Positions 7,081 to 12,621 of a DNA stretch of 13,835 nt are shown one piece after another (position 1 is the first letter of the stretch; each line of letters begins with the position of its first letter). Source of the DNA: Streptococcus sp. (GTDB lineage: Bacteria > Bacillota > Bacilli > Lactobacillales > Streptococcaceae); the NCBI RefSeq assembly GCF_030825805.1, contig NZ_JAPJPF010000048.1, positions 1 through 13,835 on the forward strand, read 5' to 3'. The notes under the pieces are model-generated. The model had not been told where the DNA came from. It saw only the letters and a list, made by a program, of their open reading frames with translations, and searched no databases. A program made the translations under genes and the position numbers.

Positions 7081-7776
7081 TTATGAAAAGTTATTCTCAC
7101 CTACATAGATGATTTCTAGATTCCCCAGTGAGACCTCTCCGACGATGTAAAAGTCTTTGCTGGTTAAATTGCTAGGATTTTCCTGGTGTTGGATAGCTGA
7201 CAGAGAACTTTCTACATTGACATGAACCCGCCAGTCGCTCGGGACATAGAGACTCAAACTTCCAAGGGAGACATCCACCGCAAACTGGGCTGACGGCCCT
7301 TCGATCCGGCAATTGTCAAAATAGATAGAAGCTTCTCCCAAGCTCACATCCGCACTTCCACCTGTAAAATTCTGGTCATTCAAATACTTGGTCACTGTAG
7401 AAAAGGAGACATCAATGTCATTGCCAGCAGTTTGAGAAGATGTTCCTGCTGAGTAGGAGTTCCAAGTAGCTTTTGCTTTTTTGGAAGGCTTAAAGAGAAT
7501 ATTGAGACCAATCACCGCTAAAATAGAAGAAAAGATGACCACCGAATTGGATACTGGAAGAAAATGGTATTGGCCGTTAAGGGAGAAGAGGGCCAAAATC
7601 CCATATAGGAAGCCCCAACCAAAGTGGCGCTTCAAGAAACTAGAGAGGGAAAGGACTGCGAGCAAGACAACCCAAGCCAGCGTCCAGATACTGATCTCCC
7701 ATTTTACAAAATAGCCTTGTAAGAGCACCAAGGCTGCTAGGAGGATTAAGAAAATCCCAATTAATTTATTTTTCAT
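7081..7776 (-). CDS. LiaF-like membrane protein with C-terminal DUF2154-type domain
   Basis: This 231-residue protein has four transmembrane helices (about 5-22, 29-47, 53-68 and 76-95). A polar linker rich in Ser/Thr/Gly (about 105-120) and a soluble C-terminal beta-rich domain (about 135-227) follow. That domain shows three repeats of a VSLG-x-x-x-(I/L)-Y type strand: VSLGEASIYF, VSLGSLSLYV and VSLGNLEIIYV, as in the cell-wall-antibiotic-response (LiaF) family. GAGG overlaps the stop codon of the LytTR gene four bases upstream, so the two are co-transcribed and probably translationally coupled. LiaF proteins restrain a cognate regulator at the membrane. In LytTR systems such as HdrRM and BrsRM the membrane partner inhibits the LytTR protein, so this protein is plausibly the inhibitor or sensor for the regulator upstream. 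Its first 100 residues align almost without gaps with the protein at 8405-8716. Confidence 0.85.
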   Translation of the reverse strand: MKNKLIGIFLILLAALVLLQGYFVKWEISIWTLAWVVLLAVLSLSSFLKRHFGWGFLYGILALFSLNGQYHFLPVSNSVVIFSSILAVIGLNILFKPSKKAKATWNSYSAGTSSQTAGNDIDVSFSTVTKYLNDQNFTGGSADVSLGEASIYFDNCRIEGPSAQFAVDVSLGSLSLYVPSDWRVHVNVESSLSAIQHQENPSNLTSKDFYIVGEVSLGNLEIIYVGENNFS

Positions 7777-7780
7777 TTTG

Positions 7781-8227
7781 TTACCTCATTTCCTTTAACC
7801 GTTCTTTTAAGAGTTGATAATAGTGTCGGGACACGTGTACCTGCTTATGGGTTTGATAAAAGTTTACTGTACTGGTTCCCGAAAAAGATTTTTCAATGGA
7901 ATAAATCTGCTTGGTATTAACGATGGTCGACTTGGAGATGCGACAGAAAGCAATCGGCAAGATTTCTTCCAATTCGTAGAGTTTTTGACGGACCTCATAT
8001 GCCTCTTCTCTGGTACGCCCATAGATCTTTTCACCATCTGTTTCAAAGAAGAGAATTTCTGACACATCTACAAAGTACTCGCTTCGATCCTTGTAAAAGG
8101 TCAAGGGCGTCATTTTTTGCTCCAAGATCAACTGTTGCAAGCGGGCGACTTCCTCCGTCAATCGAGGAGCCCGAATGATCATTTCTGGCTCATCCATCTG
8201 CGGATCTAATTCGATACGAACTTTCAT
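7781..8227 (-). CDS. Stand-alone LytTR-family transcription regulator
   Basis: This 148-residue protein lacks a receiver domain. After about 40 residues with an amphipathic helix (LTEEVARLQQLILEQ), a LytTR DNA-binding domain fills the rest: LTFYKDRSEYFVDVSEILFFETDGEKIYGRT (roughly residues 42-72), FCRISKSTIVNTKQI and VNFYQTHKQVHVSRHYYQLLKERL. Such free-standing LytTR regulators in streptococci are usually paired with a membrane inhibitor encoded directly downstream, as here. The ATG has AAGGAG four to five bases upstream. The promoter at 8258-8285 and the direct repeats of 21-bp period at 8297-8333 indicate positive or negative autoregulation. Family assignment is strong. The signal and the regulon are not visible, although competence or bacteriocin control is what characterised relatives do. 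Confidence 0.93.
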   Translation of the reverse strand: MKVRIELDPQMDEPEMIIRAPRLTEEVARLQQLILEQKMTPLTFYKDRSEYFVDVSEILFFETDGEKIYGRTREEAYEVRQKLYELEEILPIAFCRISKSTIVNTKQIYSIEKSFSGTSTVNFYQTHKQVHVSRHYYQLLKERLKEMR

Positions 8228-8257
8228 AGGACTCCTTTCTTAACCTTTGTTAGTAAC

Positions 8258-8285
8258 ATTATAACAGGTGTTCGAAATCTTACAA
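8258..8285 (-). promoter_or_regulatory. Promoter of the LytTR / LiaF-like operon
   Basis: On the minus strand TTGTAA (8280-8285), a 16-bp spacer ending TGT, and a perfect TATAAT (8258-8263) make an extended -10 promoter. The start would lie near 8251, leaving a leader of about 24 bases before the LytTR ATG. Confidence 0.75.
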
Positions 8286-8296
8286 GACCTTTTCGG

Positions 8297-8333
8297 TAAG
8301 TGGTTCTTTTCAGCCCCTAAGTGGTTCTTTCAG
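8297..8333 (-). promoter_or_regulatory. LytTR-type operator: direct repeat with 21-bp period
   Basis: The minus strand carries CTGAAAGAACCACTTA and CTGAAAAGAACCACTTA, the cores AACCACTTA being identical and starting exactly 21 bp apart (9-bp core plus 12-bp spacer). This is the geometry used by LytTR regulators such as ComE, BlpR, HdrR and BrsR. The pair lies about 12 bp upstream of the -35 of the LytTR gene itself, so the regulator most likely binds its own promoter. Confidence 0.72.
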
Positions 8334-8404
8334 ACAGCTAAAAAGGACTCGGTCTGAAGAAATCTCTTCATATCAAGCCCCTGAAGCGAATAAAATTGGA
8401 AGCA

Positions 8405-8716
8405 TTATTTTTCTTTTGGTGCGTCTGGAAAGAGAAAACCAAGACCAAGACAAGCCAAGACACCCGCAGTAATCACGACCCCATTTGAAATCGGAAGAAG
8501 GTTATAGATGGCATTGGCAATGATAAAACCAATGATGGCACAAATCAAGCTGGACTTGTAGTCTTTCTTGAGTGCGTTTTCAAGCGTAAAGAAAGCAAAC
8601 AAGACAACTGGAACCAAGGGCCAAAGATTGGCATCTATTTTCGGATAACCAATGATACTAAAGGTGATGACGGCGAGAGCTGCAAGGATAAATCCAAAAC
8701 CAATTAATTTTTTCAT
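8405..8716 (-). CDS. Small four-helix membrane protein, stand-alone LiaF N-terminal domain
   Basis: This 103-residue hydrophobic protein has about four transmembrane segments and a short charged tail FPDAPKEK. The start MKKLIGFGF is chosen over longer in-frame readings because AGAGG lies eight bases upstream and a strong promoter (8771-8799) lies inside any longer frame. It aligns almost without gaps with residues 1-103 of the LiaF-like protein at 7081-7776: both begin MK-KLIG, share NG/AIYN-x-LP(V/I)SN(S/G)VVI near residue 75 and end in a GL-x-x-LF-x-P motif. It lacks the C-terminal beta domain. It could therefore modulate the LytTR/LiaF-like pair by competing for or joining the membrane complex. 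It is transcribed separately, 177 bases before the LytTR gene. The gene is sound; the function is inference. Confidence 0.82.
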   Translation of the reverse strand: MKKLIGFGFILAALAVITFSIIGYPKIDANLWPLVPVVLFAFFTLENALKKDYKSSLICAIIGFIIANAIYNLLPISNGVVITAGVLACLGLGFLFPDAPKEK

Positions 8717-8738
8717 GATACTACCTCTTTTTATAATG

Positions 8739-8766
8739 TTATCAGAAGACTGGCTTCTTTTGATAA
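8739..8766 (-). promoter_or_regulatory. 5'-end hairpin in the leader of the small membrane protein mRNA
   Basis: The minus strand reads TTATC-AAA-AGAAG, loop CCAGT, CTTCT-GATAA: ten base pairs with a three-base bulge. It occupies nearly the whole predicted leader between the transcription start (about 8764) and the AGAGG ribosome site, so it could stabilise the mRNA or control translation. Confidence 0.5.
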
Positions 8767-8770
8767 TCCT

Positions 8771-8799
8771 ACTATAACAAACAGAAGCAAGGGTGACAA
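8771..8799 (-). promoter_or_regulatory. Promoter of the small membrane protein gene
   Basis: TTGTCA (8794-8799), 17-bp spacer ending in TGT, TATAGT (8771-8776): a near-consensus extended -10 promoter on the minus strand with its start near 8764. No LytTR-type repeat is seen upstream of it. Confidence 0.78.
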
Positions 8800-8898
8800 G
8801 GAAATTTGGATAAGCGGTCAAATTATCGGACTATCTGGTTACATGAACATCCATGAGCTAGACGGTATAAATGTTTTTTTATATAGATCCTATACTTC

Positions 8899-9003
8899 AT
8901 GAAACCATTCAAGTCCATGACGATTGAGAAAAGCAAAGATGAGTTTGAAAATTTTTATAATCATTTGGTACAAATTTTGGTACAAAAAGTGATTCGACAT
9001 CAA
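8899..9003 (+). pseudogene. Possible relic of an integrase C-terminus next to the tRNA gene
   Basis: A short plus-strand reading includes EKSKDEFENFYNHLVQILVQK and points at the 3' end of the tRNA-Thr gene. The upstream plus-strand frame ends at a stop near 8901 and includes MNIHELDG, which faintly recalls the H-x-x-(I)-x-x-T-L-x-x-Y end of tyrosine recombinases. There is no catalytic Arg/His/Tyr set, no ribosome site and no full domain. Position beside the tRNA 3' end and a two-way terminator is the main argument. This is a weak call: it may be noise. Confidence 0.2.
8964..8986. repeat. Tandem 12-bp direct repeat
   Basis: TTTGGTACAAA occurs twice with a period of exactly 12 bp, 58 bp from the 3' end of the tRNA gene. 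It could be a leftover arm-type recombinase site or simply a local duplication. Confidence 0.6.
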
Positions 9004-9031
9004 AAAAAGCCCGTCACAAGGGGCTTTTTCT
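9002..9031 (-). terminator. Terminator of the tRNA gene, possibly bidirectional
   Basis: AAAAAGCCC (9004-9012) pairs with GGGCTTTTT (9021-9029) around an eight-base loop. T runs follow the hairpin on both strands, so it can stop the minus-strand tRNA transcript and also any plus-strand transcript coming from the left. No intact plus-strand gene is left to use it. Confidence 0.85.
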
Positions 9032-9043
9032 TATATAGTTTAA

Positions 9044-9116
9044 TGCCGAATGCAGGGATCGAACCTGTGACCTACGCGTTACGAGTGCGTTGCTCTACCA
9101 ACTGAGCTAAATCGGC
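9044..9116 (-). tRNA. tRNA-Thr (anticodon CGT)
   Basis: The minus strand folds as a 73-base tRNA: acceptor 5' strand GCCGATT, D-arm GCTC-AGTTGGTA-GAGC, anticodon loop CTCGTAA with anticodon CGT (reads ACG, threonine), variable AGGTC, T-loop TTCGATC and discriminator A. CCA is not encoded. Three pairs are not Watson-Crick: T6-T67 in the acceptor stem, A31-C39 at the base of the anticodon stem and A49-C65 in the T-stem. The gene has an excellent promoter and a terminator, so it is probably expressed. The ACG codon could also be read by a tRNA-Thr(TGT) elsewhere, which would relax selection. Confidence 0.93.
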
Positions 9117-9128
9117 GATTACCTTCTT

Positions 9129-9156
9129 AGTATAGCACTCTGATAGCGGATGTCAA
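9129..9156 (-). promoter_or_regulatory. Promoter of the tRNA-Thr gene
   Basis: Consensus TTGACA (9151-9156), 16-bp spacer ending TGC and TATACT (9129-9134) lie just upstream of the tRNA on the minus strand, an extended -10 promoter fit for a stable RNA gene. Confidence 0.88.
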
Positions 9157-9162
9157 GCACTT

Positions 9163-9627
9163 TTAGTTGATCTTTTTAATCAGAATCTGACATGGATTCT
9201 GTGGATCCCATAGTTGCGGAAAAATCTCTAATTTTTTAAAACCAAGACTGCGATAAAAGACATTTGTTCGGTCATAATCTTTATTTGAACCTTCTGCGAC
9301 TGTTTTGACCTGTAGGTAGTCCACTTGTTTGACTGCTTCTCTTTCTATAGTCGTAATTAATTCCCTTCCAATTCCTTGACCTTGGAATGATTTTTTCACG
9401 CCTAGACAGTCAATTTCAGCACAATCTTCACTCGAATATGATAAACTTATAAACCCTACTACATCACTTTCTTGATAAGCAGCCCAAACTCGTAAATCCT
9501 TAGCTCCTTCAATGTAGGCTTGCGTGCTTTCTGGTATTCCAAACCATTCTGGCAAATCCTTTAAAACCTCAGCGACAACTGCCATTTTTTGCTTTTCATC
9601 CTTAACTTCTTTAATAACAAGCATCAT
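9163..9627 (-). CDS. GNAT-family N-acetyltransferase
   Basis: This protein of 154 residues has the GNAT fold signature: a central strand (VVGFISLSYSSEDCAEIDCLGV, about 56-77) followed by the acetyl-CoA pyrophosphate loop QGQGIGREL (82-90). A later FYRSLGFKKLE motif (about 128-138) is typical of motif B. Such enzymes transfer an acetyl group to an amine of a small molecule or protein; the acceptor cannot be told. Two adjacent ATG codons are possible. AAAGGA is four bases from the first and seven from the second (9624), so the protein may begin one residue later. It lies 35 bases downstream of the ABC-2 permease gene with no terminator between, so it may be read from the exporter operon. Its stop is just before the tRNA promoter. 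Confidence 0.9.
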   Translation of the reverse strand: MMLVIKEVKDEKQKMAVVAEVLKDLPEWFGIPESTQAYIEGAKDLRVWAAYQESDVVGFISLSYSSEDCAEIDCLGVKKSFQGQGIGRELITTIEREAVKQVDYLQVKTVAEGSNKDYDRTNVFYRSLGFKKLEIFPQLWDPQNPCQILIKKIN

Positions 9628-9662
9628 AAGTTCCTTTCTTGATTTTAGTCTTACTTTAGCTC

Positions 9663-10448
9663 TTACGAACCTGCACTTTCGTATGCATCTAATCCCCTAT
9701 CCCAGAGTTTCAGAGAGATGCAAAAGAAGATAATAGAAATCAGAAGCAAACCACCAATATTAAAGAGTCCATCCTTGCCCTGCAAGAAATAGCTGGCAGG
9801 ATAGTAGGCCGTAAAGGCGAAAGGTACAATAAAGCTAATTAACCAACGAAGGAGCGAATTGTAAATGGAAATCGGGTACTTGGCAAAATCATTAAACATA
9901 TAGAAAATGTAAATCATGGCACCTGACTGCTTGGTCCAAAAAGCGATGCTGGCTGTAGCAATTTTCAAGGAAGTATAAATCAAGGTCGCAAAAGGAATAC
10001 AAACTAGAAAAATCAGGAATTTTGGAAGAGTCCAAGCAATGCTAGTCGCCGTTGTCGCTAGTAAAATTCCACCGACCAAAAGTTCACCCAAGGCATCAAT
10101 CTGAAAGGTCTCAACGAGGATGTGAAAGAGAGGATTGATAGGACGAGTCAGATACTTGTCAAACTCCCCTTTTCGAACTAGTCGTTGACCTAAAGCCCAG
10201 AGATTGTCAAAAAAGAGATGATCTAGTCCCTTTGGAATTAAGGAAAATCCATAGATAAAGGCAATTTCTTGAAAAGTCCAACCTTCTAGGGAGGGAATGT
10301 GTTGAAAGATGACATTGAGAAACAAGATGTTCAGGCCTTGAGTCAGAAAGACTCCCAACACACCAACCACAAAATCTACCTTGTATTCCATGATTTGCTT
10401 GATGTACTGTCTGATAAAAATCAGATGCATGCGTTGATATTTTTTCAT
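9663..10448 (-). CDS. ABC-2 family permease (DUF990-like), second subunit
   Basis: This 261-residue membrane protein has six predicted helices and the DUF990/ABC2_membrane_6 pattern. It starts MKKYQRMHLIFIRQYIKQIMEYKVDFVVG, shows the cytoplasmic motif LVRKGEFDKYLTRPINPLFH (about 90-109), and a late FIVPFAFTAYYPASYFLQGK stretch. GGAGG is six bases upstream of the ATG, and only one base separates it from the stop of the preceding permease gene. With its upstream partner it should form a heterodimeric membrane channel driven by the ATPase at 11270-12262. Members of this family export peptides or other compounds, but the substrate is not evident. Confidence 0.92.
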   Translation of the reverse strand: MKKYQRMHLIFIRQYIKQIMEYKVDFVVGVLGVFLTQGLNILFLNVIFQHIPSLEGWTFQEIAFIYGFSLIPKGLDHLFFDNLWALGQRLVRKGEFDKYLTRPINPLFHILVETFQIDALGELLVGGILLATTATSIAWTLPKFLIFLVCIPFATLIYTSLKIATASIAFWTKQSGAMIYIFYMFNDFAKYPISIYNSLLRWLISFIVPFAFTAYYPASYFLQGKDGLFNIGGLLLISIIFFCISLKLWDRGLDAYESAGS

Positions 10449-10449
10449 A

Positions 10450-11268
10450 CTAACCTCCCTGAATGGTGATAAATGACTGGACTCGTTTCCAAATCAACTG
10501 AGACAAGCCCACCATCACTATAAGCCAGAAAAACTGAAGCAAAAGTGCTTGAAGAATCTGACTGCTATCGTATTTCCCAACGATAATCATGACAGGAGTG
10601 TAAATCAAGGATGAAAATGGCAATAAAGAGAGAATATCTGAAACCACCTTTGGAAAAAACGTCAAGGGAATCAAACTGCCAGACATAAAGGCCACTATTG
10701 AAGTCTTGAGTAGATTGGAACCCCATAAATTTTTAAACACAAAGGCTGAAAATCCAAAGCAGATATTAAAGAAAAAGTTAATCAGATAAGCCAGGGTTAA
10801 GCTAAAGAGATAAAGGATGGTTAATCCCAGTACTTCTACAACCCCTTGCCCAGACAAGATTTTCATCAAAACAATGACACTTAAAAATGGCAGTCCAACA
10901 GAGATAAAAATCAACCACTTGGAACCAAGCTCCGTAAAGAGGTAAGAAGCCGCAAAATGCACTGGTCGCAACAAGCGCATGATAATGGAACCATCCTTGA
11001 CCTCATCACCAATCATAAAGGAAGAATCCGACCTAGTCAAAAGATTGGTCACAAAACTCATGATGATGTAGAGGGTGATATCTGCCATACTGAAGCCCTG
11101 AATCAAAGGCTCCTGGGAGGAATCAAAGACAGCCTTCCATAGATAAAAAGCCACAAAAGCACCCATGACATCGCCAATCCGATAGAGAATAAAGTTGACT
11201 CGATAGCTAATCAACTCCTGAATCCCTGCATTGATAAAGGGTTTATAACGTCTCCACAATTTGACCAT
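10450..11268 (-). CDS. ABC-2 family permease (DUF990-like), first subunit
   Basis: This 272-residue membrane protein has six predicted helices. It starts MVKLWRRYKPFINAGIQELISYRVNFILYR and contains DEVKDGSIIMRLLRPVHF, the same cytoplasmic motif type (G-x-(I/F)-x-x-x-L-x-RP) as the second subunit, and a C-terminal LLPFSSLIYTPVMIIVGKYD. The start at 11268 is preferred over an in-frame ATG 42 bases upstream because AGGAG sits seven bases before it and it follows the ATPase stop by a single base. The longer reading would overlap the ATPase gene by 41 bp. It is the middle gene of the exporter operon and a distant homolog of the next gene, as expected for a heterodimeric permease. Confidence 0.92.
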   Translation of the reverse strand: MVKLWRRYKPFINAGIQELISYRVNFILYRIGDVMGAFVAFYLWKAVFDSSQEPLIQGFSMADITLYIIMSFVTNLLTRSDSSFMIGDEVKDGSIIMRLLRPVHFAASYLFTELGSKWLIFISVGLPFLSVIVLMKILSGQGVVEVLGLTILYLFSLTLAYLINFFFNICFGFSAFVFKNLWGSNLLKTSIVAFMSGSLIPLTFFPKVVSDILSLLPFSSLIYTPVMIIVGKYDSSQILQALLLQFFWLIVMVGLSQLIWKRVQSFITIQGG

Positions 11269-11269
11269 C

Positions 11270-12262
11270 TTAGAGCTCCTTTCGGTAGAAGCGACGGATA
11301 ATATCCTCAATATCTGTATCCAGCATCTTCAAATCACGGACTTCAAAATCAGATAAGGTTTGCTTGATAATATCGGCCGACTGGTAGCAGGAACTATCGA
11401 ATTCAATAGTCAGGTTATTTCCCTGTCTATCAATGGACATATCAGGTAAGCCTTCATAATGAGAGACAAGATGACCTTGACCTGGCGTCAGATCGAAGGA
11501 GAGAGTCTTCATCTTGCCAAAGGTTTCCTTGAGCTGGCTAACCGTCCCATCAAAAATCTCTTGCCCCTTATCAATCATAAAAATCCGATCACAGAGTTGC
11601 TCAATATCGCTCAAGTCGTGAGTGGTCAAAAGAATAGTTGTCTCTTCCTCCTGATTAATCTGAGTAATGGCCCGACGAATGTTGTCCTTGACCGACACAT
11701 CCAAACCAATAGTCGGTTCATCTAAAAAGAGAACTTTGGGATTGTGAAGCAAGGAAGCCGCAATATCCGCCCGCATCCGTTGACCTAGTGAAAGAGTCCG
11801 CACAGGATCTTTGATAAATTCCTTCAAATCCAAAACTTCATTCAAAAAGTCCATGCGCTTATGGAAAAGCGAGTCTGGTACATCATAGATCTCTTTCAAG
11901 ACCGTGTAGGTCTCTTGCAGTGCCAAATCCCACCATAGCTGGGTACGTTGTCCGAAAACGACTCCAATATCCTTGACATAATCTTGGCGATTATCCTGGG
12001 GAATCTTGCCGTTAATCCGACAAAAGCCAGATGTGGGCTTCAAAATTCCTGTCAGCATTTTGATGGTGGTTGACTTCCCAGCACCATTTGCCCCGATAAA
12101 TCCTAAAATCTGCCCTTTTGGAACTTCAAAAGTTAAATCCTTGACCGCTTCAAAGGTCTGCTTTTCAGGATGAATAAAGGAGCGCAAAGCTCCCTTTAAC
12201 CCCGGCTCCTTAACTGTCTTCACAAAATTTTTCTGAAGATGTTGCACTTCTATCATTGCCAT
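11270..12262 (-). CDS. ABC transporter ATP-binding protein (NatA-like)
   Basis: This 330-residue ATPase has Walker A GANGAGKST (57-65), the Q-loop in VVFGQRTQLWWDL (about 105), signature LSLGQ (157-161), Walker B VLFLDEP (177-183) and switch histidine TTHD (H215). An N-terminal insertion containing KEPGLKGALRSFIHPEKQ (about 18-35) before the ATPase core is typical of the ATPases that serve DUF990-type permeases. The C-terminal 90 residues form an extra domain. The ribosome site before the first ATG is weak (AGGT-type); a second start two codons later (MIEVQ) is possible. It heads an operon with two permeases and perhaps the GNAT gene, and its promoter overlaps a cre-like box. Confidence 0.95.
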   Translation of the reverse strand: MAMIEVQHLQKNFVKTVKEPGLKGALRSFIHPEKQTFEAVKDLTFEVPKGQILGFIGANGAGKSTTIKMLTGILKPTSGFCRINGKIPQDNRQDYVKDIGVVFGQRTQLWWDLALQETYTVLKEIYDVPDSLFHKRMDFLNEVLDLKEFIKDPVRTLSLGQRMRADIAASLLHNPKVLFLDEPTIGLDVSVKDNIRRAITQINQEEETTILLTTHDLSDIEQLCDRIFMIDKGQEIFDGTVSQLKETFGKMKTLSFDLTPGQGHLVSHYEGLPDMSIDRQGNNLTIEFDSSCYQSADIIKQTLSDFEVRDLKMLDTDIEDIIRRFYRKEL

Positions 12263-12371
12263 ATCTATCTACCTATCGTAAGAAACAACATTGTATTTTT
12301 GACTACAAATATTCTAAATCCTTACTTTCTACACTTTCTCAATATTATTACAGAAGGCTTTATACCAACCT

Positions 12372-12400
12372 ATTATAATCTAATAAAAATAGGAATGCAA
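12372..12400 (-). promoter_or_regulatory. Candidate promoter of the ABC-2 exporter operon
   Basis: A perfect TATAAT (12372-12377) is preceded at 17 bp by TTGCAT (12395-12400) on the minus strand, with a start near 12365 and a leader of about 100 bases. The -35 is only half-matching. A second, weaker candidate closer to the gene is TTTAGA, 17 bp, TACAAT. Confidence 0.5.
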
Positions 12401-12409
12401 GCGTTTGCT
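12396..12409. promoter_or_regulatory. Cre-like box (CcpA site) over the exporter promoter
   Basis: TGCAAGCGTTTGCT matches the cre consensus TGWAARCGYTWNCW at 13 of 14 positions and sits in an imperfect palindrome CAAGC-GTTT-GCTTG. It overlaps the -35 of the candidate promoter, the position expected for repression by CcpA when preferred sugars are present. Confidence 0.55.
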
Positions 12410-12491
12410 TGTTGATTATGGAATTAGAGATTTCTCTCTTAAAATGAAACTTTTAATCAAAAATTCTGTTAAATAGTTTCCTTAAGACACC

Positions 12492-12515
12492 AAAAAACCT
12501 GCCCTTAGGGGCAGG
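12492..12515 (-). terminator. Rho-independent terminator of the hydrolase gene
   Basis: A perfect 7-bp GC-rich stem CCTGCCC / GGGCAGG with a four-base loop is followed on the minus strand by six T. It lies about 107 bases after the hydrolase stop codon, which leaves a rather long 3' untranslated region. Confidence 0.9.
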
Positions 12516-12621
12516 CTTATTGTTAAGAAAAAGAATTTTTTTAATCGAGAAAATTAACGATTCTACTGTTAATCCTTCAGCATTTAATTATTATCATCAG
12601 TCTCAATGGATTTTTAAGCCC

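Larger units (their letters stand above)
12263..12621. other. 359-bp intergenic region between hydrolase and ABC operon
   Basis: On the minus strand this region contains, in order, a 3' untranslated stretch of the hydrolase gene with a 6-bp inverted repeat ATTAAC / GTTAAT (12553-12573), the hydrolase terminator (12492-12515), an A/T-rich spacer, a cre-like box and promoter for the ABC operon, and a leader of about 100 bases. I see no plausible gene in it on either strand. Confidence 0.6.

Noticed and set aside
8329..8358. Inverted repeat TTCAGAC / GTCTGAA after the small membrane protein gene, considered as a terminator
   Set aside because: The loop is 16 bases and no T run directly follows the second arm on the minus strand; the small GAC-CGA-GTC turn before the T run has only three pairs.
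8405..8821. Longer reading of the small membrane protein starting at 8821
   Set aside because: The extra 35 residues cover the gene's own promoter and hairpin, while the ATG at 8716 has a proper ribosome site and matches the start of its paralog.
8899..9105. Complete 68-codon plus-strand gene
   Set aside because: Its last third is the complement of the tRNA gene and it crosses a terminator; there is no ribosome site. Only the first part is kept, as a weak relic.
11269..11310. Upstream start for the first DUF990-like permease
   Set aside because: It would overlap the ATPase gene by 41 bp, whereas the ATG at 11268 has AGGAG at ideal spacing.
12443..12475. Ten-codon plus-strand frame beginning ATGAAACTT in the long intergenic region
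   Set aside because: No ribosome site and no promoter at suitable distance; A/T-rich sequence produces such frames by chance.
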